DNA from: Kitasatospora kifunensis
GTDB taxonomy: Bacteria > Actinomycetota > Actinomycetes > Streptomycetales > Streptomycetaceae
Assembly: GCF_014203855.1 (NCBI RefSeq)
Contig: NZ_JACHJV010000001.1
Span: 3,286,001 to 3,350,000 of the forward strand
DNA: 64,000 nt
Reading direction: 5' to 3'
The notes under the pieces are model-generated. The model did not search any database. It had not been told where the DNA came from and saw nothing but the letters and a program-made list of their open reading frames with translations. Shown one piece after another: positions 25,147-34,923 of this stretch. Within the stretch, counting starts at the first letter, position 1; the number at the start of each line of letters is the position of its first letter. The position numbers and the translations under genes are program-made.

Positions 25147-25194
25147 GATGTCCGCAGCGATGTCCGCAGCGGTATCCGCGGCGATGTCCGAAAC
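25147..25194. repeat. Four tandem 12-bp repeats
   Basis: GATGTCCGCAGC twice exactly (25147-25158, 25159-25170), then GGTATCCGCGGC and GATGTCCGAAAC. The array lies between the divergent serine hydrolase and I36 inhibitor genes, about 115 bases upstream of the hydrolase start. Confidence 0.85.
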
Positions 25195-25287
25195 GCGATC
25201 TGATGGTTCGAACTCTCCGTGCACAATCGATAGCATTCGGTCGCCACTCGCTCACCGCCAGTGGCGTCCTCGATGAACGGAGTCTCC

Positions 25288-25680
25288 ATGCGTCATCGCC
25301 TCTTCCGGCTGGCCGTCATCACCGTGGCCGCCGTCGGCCTCTCGGCCAACGCAGCGTCCGCCACCTCCGCGGACACCCGCGTCGCCGACTGCCCGAAGGG
25401 CCACTTCTGCCTCTTCGAAGGCCCGCGCGGGACCGGCAGGATCCTCCTCGACGAAGACGCCCACATCACGCAGGACGGCTTCAACCTCCGGACGCTCGAG
25501 GACATCGAGCCCCCCATCCACCCCCTCTCCGCCTTCGACCCGCTCCCCGACGACTTCGGCTGCATCGTCCGCCTCAACGACCAGCCGCACTTCCGGGGCG
25601 AGGAGCAGGAGACCGACAGCTACGGCATCCACGAACTCGACGGCCGCCGCGTCGCCTCCCTCACCTCCGACTGCGGCTGA
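25288..25680 (+). CDS. Secreted peptidase inhibitor family I36-like protein
   Basis: 130 residues from ATG at 25288 with GGAG six bases upstream; the two in-frame upstream ATGs (25261 region) have weaker context. Signal peptide about 1-25 (VITVAAVGLSANAASA). The mature part begins with CPKGHFCLFEGPRGTGRIL, the beta/gamma-crystallin-like start typical of I36 inhibitors, and has four Cys. It is divergent from a secreted hydrolase and ends at a perfect palindromic terminator. Inhibitor function is inferred from the family. Confidence 0.82.
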   Translation: MRHRLFRLAVITVAAVGLSANAASATSADTRVADCPKGHFCLFEGPRGTGRILLDEDAHITQDGFNLRTLEDIEPPIHPLSAFDPLPDDFGCIVRLNDQPHFRGEEQETDSYGIHELDGRRVASLTSDCG

Positions 25681-25694
25681 CCGCCGCAGTCGCT

Positions 25695-25716
25695 GGTGCG
25701 GCGGGCCCGCCGCACC
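25695..25716 (+). terminator. Perfect palindrome after the I36 gene
   Basis: GGTGCGGCGGG directly followed by its complement, 11-bp arms, 14 bases past the stop. Confidence 0.6.
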
Positions 25717-25810
25717 ACCCGCAGCTCAGCCGACCAGGGCGCTCAGGTGCATCCGCGCGAGGCATCCAGGAGCCGGCGGGCGCCACCTGGGCGTGAGCAG
25801 TCGCCGGATC

Positions 25811-25845
25811 GGCCCCTTGCCCGCGCCGGCCGCAGGCAAGGGGCC
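25811..25845 (-). terminator. Hairpin after the prepilin peptidase gene
   Basis: GGCCCCTTGCC at 25811-25821 pairs with its complement at 25835-25845; it is 15 bases past the minus-strand stop. Confidence 0.7.
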
Positions 25846-25860
25846 GGCGCAGGACCCGGC

Positions 25861-26550
25861 TCAACTCACCGCCAGCACCGCCAACAGCGCCCCCAGCAGC
25901 ATGCACGGACCGAACGGCAGCGGGTCCTTCGCCTTGGCCCGCCCCGTCAGCAGGAGTGCCAGCCCCCAACCGGCGGCCAGCAGGAAGGCCGCGACGGTGC
26001 CCTCGAAGACCGCGCGCCAGCCGTAGTAGGCGAGCAACGCGCCCAGGGGCAGGGCGAGTTTGACGTCCCCCAGGCCCATCGGTCCGAGCAGGTGCAGCAC
26101 CCAGTAGACGAACCCCAGCACCAGGGCGGCGAGCAGGCAGCGCAGCAGTTCGCCGGGGTGGCGGAAGTCGGCGGCCACCAGCACGACGGGGACGCCGGCA
26201 CCGAGCCGCAGCGTGAGCGCGTCCGGCAGCCGGTGCACCGCGGCGTCCACGAAGGCGAGCACCACCCCGAAGGCGCCGACCCAGGCCAGCAGCAGCCCGA
26301 TCGGCCAGCTCGCCACCGAGCCGACGGCCATGCCCACCCCCACCGCGACGACCCCCACACCCAGGAGCGCGGGGCCCTGCCGCGTCCCGCACCCGGGGCA
26401 GCGCCCGGTCAGCAGCAGCCCGCCGCGCGGCCGGGCGCAGCCGCAGCCGCGCGGCGGCTCGTCGGCGGGCACCGCGTAGCGGGCGGCGGCGGCACGTAGG
26501 TTGGGAGCAGCGATCGCACCGACGAGCCCTCCGGTGATCAGACCGGTCAT
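25861..26550 (-). CDS. Prepilin peptidase (A24 family)
   Basis: 229-residue membrane aspartyl protease that cleaves prepilin-like leader peptides. The two catalytic Asp motifs are present: FVDAAVHRLPD (F-x-D-x-x-x-x-x-x-P-D) and GLGDVKL (G-x-G-D-x-K). About six membrane helices. A Cys-rich loop (GCGCARP and RCPGCGT) near residues 36-58 could bind zinc, as in PilD proteins. ATG at 26550. No pilin genes are nearby, so its substrates are elsewhere in the genome. Confidence 0.9.
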   Translation of the reverse strand: MTGLITGGLVGAIAAPNLRAAAARYAVPADEPPRGCGCARPRGGLLLTGRCPGCGTRQGPALLGVGVVAVGVGMAVGSVASWPIGLLLAWVGAFGVVLAFVDAAVHRLPDALTLRLGAGVPVVLVAADFRHPGELLRCLLAALVLGFVYWVLHLLGPMGLGDVKLALPLGALLAYYGWRAVFEGTVAAFLLAAGWGLALLLTGRAKAKDPLPFGPCMLLGALLAVLAVS

Positions 26551-26755
26551 GCCGCTACTCCTCCCCCGCCCGCGCGGCCGCTAAGCACCACGGACCCTCC
26601 AGACACCACGGAGCTCACGGCAAGCACCACGGGGCTCACAGCGCTGCTCCCAGGTGCGCCCGCGCACCCCGCCGTTGGGGTTCCCAGCGGAGCGCGCGCC
26701 CACCACAGTGGTGATCTGACAGATCGTCACCTGGAACGCACGGGGGATCACGCGT

Positions 26756-29047
26756 ATGGGGCCGCAGCCGCTCGGGCCGCAGGATCCGCAGGTCATCGGG
26801 CCGTACGAGCTGCTGGCCCGGCTCGGCAGCGGTGGCATGGGGCGGGTCTACCTGGCACGCCCGAGCGGTGGCGAAGGGCCGGCCGTCGCGGTCAAGGTGG
26901 TGGACGCCGACTACGCGCGGGGCCGGGACTACCGGCCGCGGTTCCGGGCCGAGGTGACGGCCGCCGGCGCGGTCAGCAGCCCATACGTGGCGGCGCTGGT
27001 CGCGGCCGACGCCGAGGCCGAACCTCCTTGGCTGGCAGTGGAGTTCGTCCGTGGCGTGGCCCTGCGCGAGCTGGTGGAGCAGTGCGGGGCGCTGCCCGAG
27101 ACGGCGGCGCGTCGGCTCGGCGCCGGGCTGGCGGAGGCGCTCGCGGCGATCCACACGGCCGGGCTGGCACACCGCGATCTGACGCCCGCCAACGTGCTGT
27201 TGACCTCGGACGGGCCACGGGTGATCGACTTCGGCATCGCCCGGGCCGCCGGAGCACCCCAGTTGACCAGGACCGGCGCGGTGATCGGCACGCCCGGCTA
27301 CCTGGCACCCGAGGCGGCGGCCGGTTTCCGGGCCGGCCCGGCCGGGGACCTGTACGCGCTGGGTGCGGTGCTCTACTACGCCGCGACCGGCCACGGGCCG
27401 CACCTGGGGCCGCCGCACCGGAGCAGACCGGGCACCTTCGGCGGACGGCTCCACCGACTCTCCGGGCACGGCGGCCCCGACCTGCGCGCGGTGCCAGCCG
27501 GGCTGCGCCCGGTGCTGCGCGACCTGCTCTCGCGCGACCCGCTCGACCGACCGCTGGCCCGGGCGGTACGCCGGCGGCTGCTACCGGAGGAACCGGGAGC
27601 GCAGGAGGCGCTCGACTATCTCCCCACCTGGCTGCCGGCCGCGATGCGAACCGTACTGGCGAGCCAACTCCGGGCGGCGGAAGGCTATCTGCAGCCGCCC
27701 GAGCGGGCCAGATCGGGGCTCGGGCGAGCGTTCTCCCAGTTCGGCGGAGCGCTCACGGGTGCTGCTCGGGCCGCCGACCCCGCGCGGCCCGCGCCTCCCG
27801 TACTCCCCGCCCCCACGCCGGCCCCCACCCCCGCCACCCTCTCCCGGCGCGGCCTGCTGCTCACCGGCGCCGCCGTCACCGTGGCGGCGGGCGCGCTCGG
27901 TTGGGCCGCCCTGAGCCGCCCGGCTCGCCCCTCGCTCCCGTCACCACCCCCGCAGTTGCCGTGGCTCTGGGTGCACAGCACCGACATCACGGCCGACAAG
28001 GAACCGCAGTTCGCGACCTCCACCGAGGACGGGATGCTGCTGTACAGCTCCGACGACCAACTGATCGCCGTGCGGGGCACCAGCGGAGTGACGGCCTGGT
28101 CGTTCCGGCTGCCCGACACGCAGTTCAGCGATCCGGTGGTGACCGGTCCGCTCACCCTGGCGCTGGCAGGCGACACCGTCTACTGCTTCAACACCGCTGA
28201 CGGCAGCCAGAACTGGACCCAGGGGCAGCTGTCGACCTCGCTCGGCCCGGTCGTCCCGCAGACGCTGATCATGGCCAACGACTACGCCGTGTACGGCGGT
28301 GGCCCCGTCCAGCCGGCCGCCGGGCCGCCAACCCGGTACGCCTGGTTCGCGCTCTCGCTCGGCAACCACTCGGTCAAGTGGGTCATCGACGAGGAGATCA
28401 TCGCGACCAGCATGATCTTCGCCAGCGACTCCGCCTACCGCGGCCAGACCCAGACCGGCGCGCTGGTCTTCGCCTCGGACCGCTCCGGCTACGTCGTGGT
28501 GCGCGATCCCCTGCACGGCGTCGAGCTGTGGCACTTCCCGGCGACCAGCGCGGCCGACCCGGCGACCAGTCCGGTCAAGCGCACCAGCTGGATCGTCCCC
28601 GACATCGACCAGTTCTATCTGCCGATCGGGCAGGACGAGTTGACCCTGCAGGCGCTGGCCGCCGTGGACGGCAGCGAGCTGTGGCAGGCCCCACTACCGC
28701 TCGGGGCGGCCGGTCCCTGGGCGCCGCCCGCCCCCTACCGCGGCCTGGTGCTGACCACCTGCGGGCCGTCGCTGCTGTACGCGTACGACGCGTCGAACGG
28801 CACCCAGCGCTGGTCCTGCGCACTGCCCGGACCGCCGGCCGCGGCGCCCTCGCTGGTGGTGAACGACAGCCTCTTCGTGCCCGGCGTATCGGGGCACCTC
28901 TACCGGGTCGATCTGCGCCGACGGCGCGTGGACGGGGTGTTCGCACCGGACTCGCGGTTCGGCATCGGCTGGCGGCTGAGCACCGACAAGGCGCTGCTCT
29001 ACGCGCGTCTGGGCCGCTCGTTCTACGCCCTCGCGGTGCCGTCGTAG
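26756..29047 (+). CDS. Membrane Ser/Thr protein kinase with PQQ-like beta-propeller
   Basis: 763 residues from ATG at 26756. Cytoplasmic Hanks-type kinase domain (about 15-275): glycine loop RLGSGGMGRVY, VAVKVV, catalytic loop HRDLTPANV, DFGIARA, GTPGYLAPEA. A Pro-rich linker and one transmembrane helix (LLLTGAAVTVAAGALGWAAL, about 365-386) lead to an outer domain (about 400-763) of repeated W/Y-rich strands such as VTAWSFRLPD, DGSQNWTQGQ, SELWQAPLP and TQRWSCALP, the pattern of PQQ-like beta-propellers. The catalytic-loop Lys is replaced by Thr (HRDLT not HRDLK), which occurs in some actinomycete kinases. Probably a sensor kinase for an extracellular signal. Confidence 0.93.
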   Translation: MGPQPLGPQDPQVIGPYELLARLGSGGMGRVYLARPSGGEGPAVAVKVVDADYARGRDYRPRFRAEVTAAGAVSSPYVAALVAADAEAEPPWLAVEFVRGVALRELVEQCGALPETAARRLGAGLAEALAAIHTAGLAHRDLTPANVLLTSDGPRVIDFGIARAAGAPQLTRTGAVIGTPGYLAPEAAAGFRAGPAGDLYALGAVLYYAATGHGPHLGPPHRSRPGTFGGRLHRLSGHGGPDLRAVPAGLRPVLRDLLSRDPLDRPLARAVRRRLLPEEPGAQEALDYLPTWLPAAMRTVLASQLRAAEGYLQPPERARSGLGRAFSQFGGALTGAARAADPARPAPPVLPAPTPAPTPATLSRRGLLLTGAAVTVAAGALGWAALSRPARPSLPSPPPQLPWLWVHSTDITADKEPQFATSTEDGMLLYSSDDQLIAVRGTSGVTAWSFRLPDTQFSDPVVTGPLTLALAGDTVYCFNTADGSQNWTQGQLSTSLGPVVPQTLIMANDYAVYGGGPVQPAAGPPTRYAWFALSLGNHSVKWVIDEEIIATSMIFASDSAYRGQTQTGALVFASDRSGYVVVRDPLHGVELWHFPATSAADPATSPVKRTSWIVPDIDQFYLPIGQDELTLQALAAVDGSELWQAPLPLGAAGPWAPPAPYRGLVLTTCGPSLLYAYDASNGTQRWSCALPGPPAAAPSLVVNDSLFVPGVSGHLYRVDLRRRRVDGVFAPDSRFGIGWRLSTDKALLYARLGRSFYALAVPS

Positions 29048-29148
29048 CCGTCCCAGATCCCGTAAAGGCCCGGAGCGGGGCCGCCGCAGCCGTGGCACGT
29101 GGTCGAGAACACGCGCGGGCGCACCCGGCGGCGCCGTAGAGTGACGGG

Positions 29149-30363
29149 ATGCAGGTCATCCAGTCCAGCAAGCTCGCCCATGTCTGCTACGACATCCGGG
29201 GCCCGGTGCTCGACGAGGCGATGCGACTGGAGGACCAGGGGCATCGCATCCTCAAGCTGAACACCGGCAACCCGGCTGCCTTCGGCTTCGAGGCGCCGCC
29301 GGAGATCCTCCAGGACATCCTGCGCAACCTCTCGAACGCGCACGGCTACGGCGACTCCAAGGGCCTGCTGTCGGCGCGCCGCGCGGTGGTCATGCACTAC
29401 GAGGAGCGCGGGCTGCACGGGCTGCGCGTCGAGGACGTCTTCCTCGGCAACGGCGTCTCCGAGCTGATCCAGCTCGCCATGAACGCGCTGCTGAACGACG
29501 GCGACGAGGTGCTCGTGCCCGCGCCGGACTACCCGCTGTGGACGGCCTCGGTCAGCCTGGCCGGCGGCACCGCCGTGCACTACCGCTGCGACGAGCAGTC
29601 CGAGTGGTACCCGGACCTGGCGGACATCGAGTCCAAGGTCACCGACCGGACCCGGGCGATCGTGGTGATCAACCCGAACAACCCGACCGGCGCGGTCTAC
29701 CCGCGCGAGGTGCTGGAGGGGATCGCGGAGATCGCCCGTCGGCACCAACTGGTGGTCTACGCGGACGAGATCTACGACAAGATCCTCTACGACGGCGTGG
29801 AGCACGTGCCGCTGGCCACGCTCGCGCCCGACCTGTTCTGCGTCACCTTCAACGGCCTGTCCAAGGCCTACCGGGTGGCCGGCTTCCGCTCGGGCTGGAT
29901 GGTGCTCTCCGGCGACCGGCAGCGCGCGCACAGCTACATCGAGGGCCTGAACGTGCTGGCCAGCATGCGGCTCTGTGCCAACATGCCCGCGCAGCACGCG
30001 GTGGCGGCGGCGCTCGGCGGCCGGCAGTCGATCAAGGACCTGATCCTGCCCGGCGGGCGGCTGCTGGAGTCCCGGGACACCGCCTACCGGCTGCTCAACG
30101 AGATCCCCGGCGTCAGCTGCGTGAAGCCCAAGGGCGCGCTGTACGCGTTCCCGCGGCTCGACCCCTCGATCTACAAGATCAAGGACGACGCGCAGATGGT
30201 GCTCGACCTGCTGCGCGCCCAGCGGATCCTGATCGTCCAGGGCACCGGCTTCAACTGGCCGGAGCCGGACCACTTCCGGCTGGTCACGCTGCCGCGCCCG
30301 GAGGACATCGAGGACGCGGTCACCCGGATCGGGGACTTCCTGGCGGGGTACGTCCAGCCGTAG
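29149..30363 (+). CDS. PLP-dependent aminotransferase (alanine aminotransferase-like)
   Basis: 404-residue class I aminotransferase close to AlaA-type enzymes that convert pyruvate and glutamate to alanine and 2-oxoglutarate. NPNNPTGAVYPREVLEGIAE, YADEIYDKILYDG and the PLP lysine motif FNGLSKAYRVAGFRSGW are all complete. The opening SSKLAHVCYDIRGPVLDEA is typical of the AlaA group. Start ATG at 29149. It is monocistronic and followed directly by a 17-bp tandem repeat. Confidence 0.92.
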   Translation: MQVIQSSKLAHVCYDIRGPVLDEAMRLEDQGHRILKLNTGNPAAFGFEAPPEILQDILRNLSNAHGYGDSKGLLSARRAVVMHYEERGLHGLRVEDVFLGNGVSELIQLAMNALLNDGDEVLVPAPDYPLWTASVSLAGGTAVHYRCDEQSEWYPDLADIESKVTDRTRAIVVINPNNPTGAVYPREVLEGIAEIARRHQLVVYADEIYDKILYDGVEHVPLATLAPDLFCVTFNGLSKAYRVAGFRSGWMVLSGDRQRAHSYIEGLNVLASMRLCANMPAQHAVAAALGGRQSIKDLILPGGRLLESRDTAYRLLNEIPGVSCVKPKGALYAFPRLDPSIYKIKDDAQMVLDLLRAQRILIVQGTGFNWPEPDHFRLVTLPRPEDIEDAVTRIGDFLAGYVQP

Positions 30364-30421
30364 CGCTCGGCCGGCCGTAACGCTCGGCCGACCGCAACGC
30401 TTGGCCGACCGCAACGCTTGG
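30361..30421. repeat. Tandem 17-bp repeat behind the aminotransferase
   Basis: About 3.5 units of AACGCTYGGCCGACCGC beginning at the stop codon itself: a 16-bp divergent first unit at 30361, then 30377-30393, 30394-30410 and a partial unit to 30421. Confidence 0.85.
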
Positions 30422-30529
30422 TGGCGGGCATGCCGACGGCCGCAGTCCCTAGCCCGGCGATCCCTTGGTCGGGGAAGATCGCCGGGCTGGAGGCCACGGC
30501 CGTACTTGTTCAGCTCGCACCGCACCCGG

Positions 30530-30559
30530 GCGGTACGCATTTCAGCGGTACGCATTTCA
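30530..30559. repeat. Exact 15-bp tandem duplication
   Basis: GCGGTACGCATTTCA occurs twice head-to-tail, just before the terminator of the PEP carboxykinase gene. Confidence 0.9.
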
Positions 30560-30561
30560 TA

Positions 30562-30600
30562 GGTCCGGCCGCCGCGCCACTCCGCAGCGGCGGCCGGACC
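30562..30600. terminator. Hairpin between aminotransferase and pckG (convergent)
   Basis: GGTCCGGCCGCCGC at 30562-30575 pairs with its complement at 30587-30600. It lies 28 bases past the pckG stop and can serve both strands. Confidence 0.75.
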
Positions 30601-30628
30601 TGGTCTTTGGGGCCTACTGGAGACCCGC

Positions 30629-32455
<1,827 letters not shown>

Positions 32456-32701
32456 GATCGCTCCGTTTCACGCCTGCTCGGCCTTGAGCAGGCGTCCGGG
32501 GGTTTGAGGGTGCTTGCAGCGTAGCTCCGCCTCGAACAGCCCAACACGGCGCGATGGCGCTTTTGCCGCAAGTTTTGCTCCTCTATGGCCAAAAACTGGC
32601 ACTTTCGCAGGCGATTGAGTCCCGTCCGGCAGCCTTCTTGATCACGGCCAAGTACTCCACATTGTCCAAAAGTGATGATGACCACTTCCTACTTATCAGT
32701 A

Positions 32702-32719
32702 ACCTACGCGCCCGTAGGT
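32702..32719. promoter_or_regulatory. Palindrome upstream of the hemolysin-III gene
   Basis: ACCTACG-CGCC-CGTAGGT, perfect 7-bp arms, 13 bases before the ATG. It is in the position of a repressor operator overlapping the promoter or transcription start. The binder is unknown. Confidence 0.6.
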
Positions 32720-32731
32720 AGCATGCTCGGC

Positions 32732-33463
32732 ATGACAGCGGATCAGAACCCGGTGCCGGGTCCGATGGCGGACCCGGTGGGTGTGGACTCGGTTACCGGC
32801 GTGACACCGGCAGGGGCCTCGATCCCCGCCAAGCCCGCCTGGCGCGGATGGCTGCACGCGGGCATGTTCCCGGCCTCGCTGGCGGGGGGCATCGTGCTGA
32901 TCTGCCTGGCGGACTCACCAAGAGCCCGGCTCGCCTGCGCCATCTACTCGGTGAGCGCCTGGCTGCTCTTCGGCATCAGCGCGATCTACCACCGGTTCAA
33001 CTGGGGCCCGCGCGGCGACGCGATCCTGCGCCGGCTGGACCACGCGAACATCTTCCTGATCATCGCGGGGTCCTACACCCCGTTCACCATCCTGCTCCTG
33101 CACGGAGGACAGCGCGAGGTGCTGCTCTGGGTGGTCTGGGGCGGGGCGCTGGCGGGGATAGCGTTCCGGGTCTTCTGGGTCGGCGCGCCGCGCTGGCTCT
33201 ACACACCGTGCTACCTGGCGCTCGGCTGGGCCGCGGTCTTCTTCCTGCCCGACTTCCTGCGCACCGGCGGCGTCGCGGTGGTCGTCCTGCTGATCGTCGG
33301 CGGCCTGCTCTACAGCGCGGGCGGCGTGATCTACGGGCTGAAGCGGCCGAACCCGTCACCGCGCTGGTTCGGCTTCCACGAGGTCTTCCACGCGTTCACG
33401 CTCGGGGCGTTCATCGTGCAGTACGTGGGGGTCTCGCTGGTCGCGTACACGGTGGCGGGCTGA
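32732..33463 (+). CDS. trhA: Hemolysin III / TrhA (PAQR-like) membrane protein
   Basis: 243 residues from ATG at 32732; an upstream frame to 32672 runs through the palindrome and is not used. Seven predicted membrane helices, with the PAQR-family motifs SAIYHRFNW (S-x-x-x-H), RRLDHANIFLIIAGSYTPF (D-H) and the late GFHEVFHAF (H-x-x-x-H), the conserved metal-binding set. Members affect membrane homeostasis; hemolysis is not implied. Confidence 0.92.
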   Translation: MTADQNPVPGPMADPVGVDSVTGVTPAGASIPAKPAWRGWLHAGMFPASLAGGIVLICLADSPRARLACAIYSVSAWLLFGISAIYHRFNWGPRGDAILRRLDHANIFLIIAGSYTPFTILLLHGGQREVLLWVVWGGALAGIAFRVFWVGAPRWLYTPCYLALGWAAVFFLPDFLRTGGVAVVVLLIVGGLLYSAGGVIYGLKRPNPSPRWFGFHEVFHAFTLGAFIVQYVGVSLVAYTVAG

Positions 33464-33525
33464 ACCTGCGACCAGGGCCGGGAGCCCGCGACCACCTGAG
33501 CCCGGGGCTGAACGCAGCCCCGGGC

Positions 33526-33831
33526 TCAGCGCATCCCCGGCTGGTGCTCGGCGACCACGCGGTCCGCGCGCTCGCGGGCCCGGCGGCAGCGCTCGCAGTG
33601 GGCGGCGTCCGGCCGGGCGTCGGGGCGGGCGGCGGGCTCGGCGACGGGCTCGGCCGGATGTGCCAAGTGCCGGAACCGGCGGGACACATGGACCATCACC
33701 AGCAGCGCCTCCACCGAGGCGACCGCCCAGACCAGCGCGGCGCCGTCGGCGAGATAGGCGGCCACCACGGCCAGGGCCGCGCCCACCACGGTGACCGTCC
33801 CCCAAAGCTGCAGGTCCCGCGTGTCCTTCAT
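33526..33831 (-). CDS. Small membrane protein of unknown function
   Basis: 101 residues from ATG at 33831 (GAGG 10 bases upstream; a GTG at 33843 is too close to the ribosome site). Two hydrophobic helices (LWGTVTVVGAALAVVAAYLA and ALVWAVASVEALLVMVHV) are followed by a Pro/Ala-rich tail with a single CERC pair. I do not recognise the family. Confidence 0.65.
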   Translation of the reverse strand: MKDTRDLQLWGTVTVVGAALAVVAAYLADGAALVWAVASVEALLVMVHVSRRFRHLAHPAEPVAEPAARPDARPDAAHCERCRRARERADRVVAEHQPGMR

Positions 33832-33984
33832 GGTGCTCGCCACCTCTCCCCGGTCTAACCCAGTGGCACATCGTATCTACCCATAGTGACAGGTAGTAGT
33901 CGAAGTAGGGCGAACAACACATCAATGTTTCATCAACTCCGGGTGCCGGGCCGCCTGCTGGAGCCACCGGGCAGGCCCCAACGC

Positions 33985-34024
33985 CGAGTGGCCCCACGGG
34001 AGATGTCTCCCGTGGGGCCACTCG
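33985..34024 (-). terminator. Very strong hairpin after the exoprotein pair
   Basis: A perfect 19-bp inverted repeat (33985-34003 and 34006-34024) with a 2-base loop, 35 bases past the stop at 34060. Confidence 0.85.
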
Positions 34025-34059
34025 ATATTGGGGCACCCGGCACGTGCCCGCCGCCTCGG

Positions 34060-34914
34060 TCAGCCGCGCGCCCGCCGCCGCACCGCCAGGCCCGCCCCCG
34101 CCAGCGCGGTCACCCCGAGCGCCCCGACGGCCGTGACCGCCGTGACGGACAGGCCGTCGCCGCTCCCCTGGTCGGCGACGTTCGTCGCGCTCGCCGAGAA
34201 GCCGCCGCCCAGGCCGGCCTTGTCGTAGGCCGAGCCCGGCAGCTTGTCGCCGTACCGCTGGTGCACCAGCTTCTGGTACGCCGCCAGGCTCACCCCGTTC
34301 GCCCCCACCGACTCGCGGGCCTCGGTGTCCAGCGGCAGCACCCGCCCACCGCGCAGCACGTACCAGGCGTTGAGCTGCGGCTCGCGGAAGACCGTGCCGC
34401 CACCGCCGGCCGCACCGCGCGCCGCGTAGTCGGTCTCGTCACTGCCGGAGGCGATGTTCACCACCCGCCAACTCCCGTTCTGCGCAGCGGTCCAGACCGA
34501 GGCCCTCTGCCCGTCGGCGGCGGCCACCTCGGTCGCCGTGAAGTCCGCCCGGGCCACCGGCGCGCCCTTGGCCCCCGAGACGAAGCCCGGGTCCAGGGTG
34601 TAGACCGGCACCGTCGCCCCGACCAGCTGCGGATCCGCCTGCGCGGCCGCCTTGGCCTCGTCGGCCGCGCTGAGCTGTAGGGGCTGGGTGGGCGGCACGC
34701 CCTTGCGGGCGAAGAAGTCTCCCAACTGCCCGATGACGGACGGCGCTTGGACCGCCGAGCGGGCGGCGGCCAGGTCTCCCGATGCGACGGCAGCAGGGAG
34801 AGCGTCCCCGGCCGCCTGGGGAGCGGCCTGCGCCAGCGGGGCCACCGCCAGCCCGACGGTTGCCGCCAGTACGGCCACCACGGCTGCCCGCCGCGAGATC
34901 TGAGTGATCGTCAT
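34060..34914 (-). CDS. Exported, membrane-anchored protein, partner of the cysteine-peptidase-like gene
   Basis: 284 residues from ATG at 34914, with AGGAGGA as ribosome site. Signal peptide about 1-31 (RRAAVVAVLAATVGLAVAPL, end AQA). The C-terminus is a membrane helix followed by RRRARG, so it would be held on the outer face of the membrane; there is no LPxTG. The middle has no recognised domain. It begins 9 bases after the upstream peptidase stop, so the two are an operon; it may be its anchor, substrate or inhibitor. Confidence 0.7.
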   Translation of the reverse strand: MTITQISRRAAVVAVLAATVGLAVAPLAQAAPQAAGDALPAAVASGDLAAARSAVQAPSVIGQLGDFFARKGVPPTQPLQLSAADEAKAAAQADPQLVGATVPVYTLDPGFVSGAKGAPVARADFTATEVAAADGQRASVWTAAQNGSWRVVNIASGSDETDYAARGAAGGGGTVFREPQLNAWYVLRGGRVLPLDTEARESVGANGVSLAAYQKLVHQRYGDKLPGSAYDKAGLGGGFSASATNVADQGSGDGLSVTAVTAVGALGVTALAGAGLAVRRRARG

Positions 34915-34923
34915 GACTCCTCC

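Noticed and set aside
25147..25194. Short tandem repeats as a CRISPR array
   Set aside because: Units are 12 bases without spacers, and no cas genes are in the window; the same holds for the other 12-18 bp repeats.
24958..25236. Minus-strand frame containing ADIAAD-type repeats
   Set aside because: It only reads the 12-bp repeat and then overlaps the signal-peptide start of the serine hydrolase in another frame; no support for translation.
32672..32731. Longer start for the hemolysin-III protein
   Set aside because: The extra residues are coded by the promoter/palindrome region; the ATG at 32732 fits family length.
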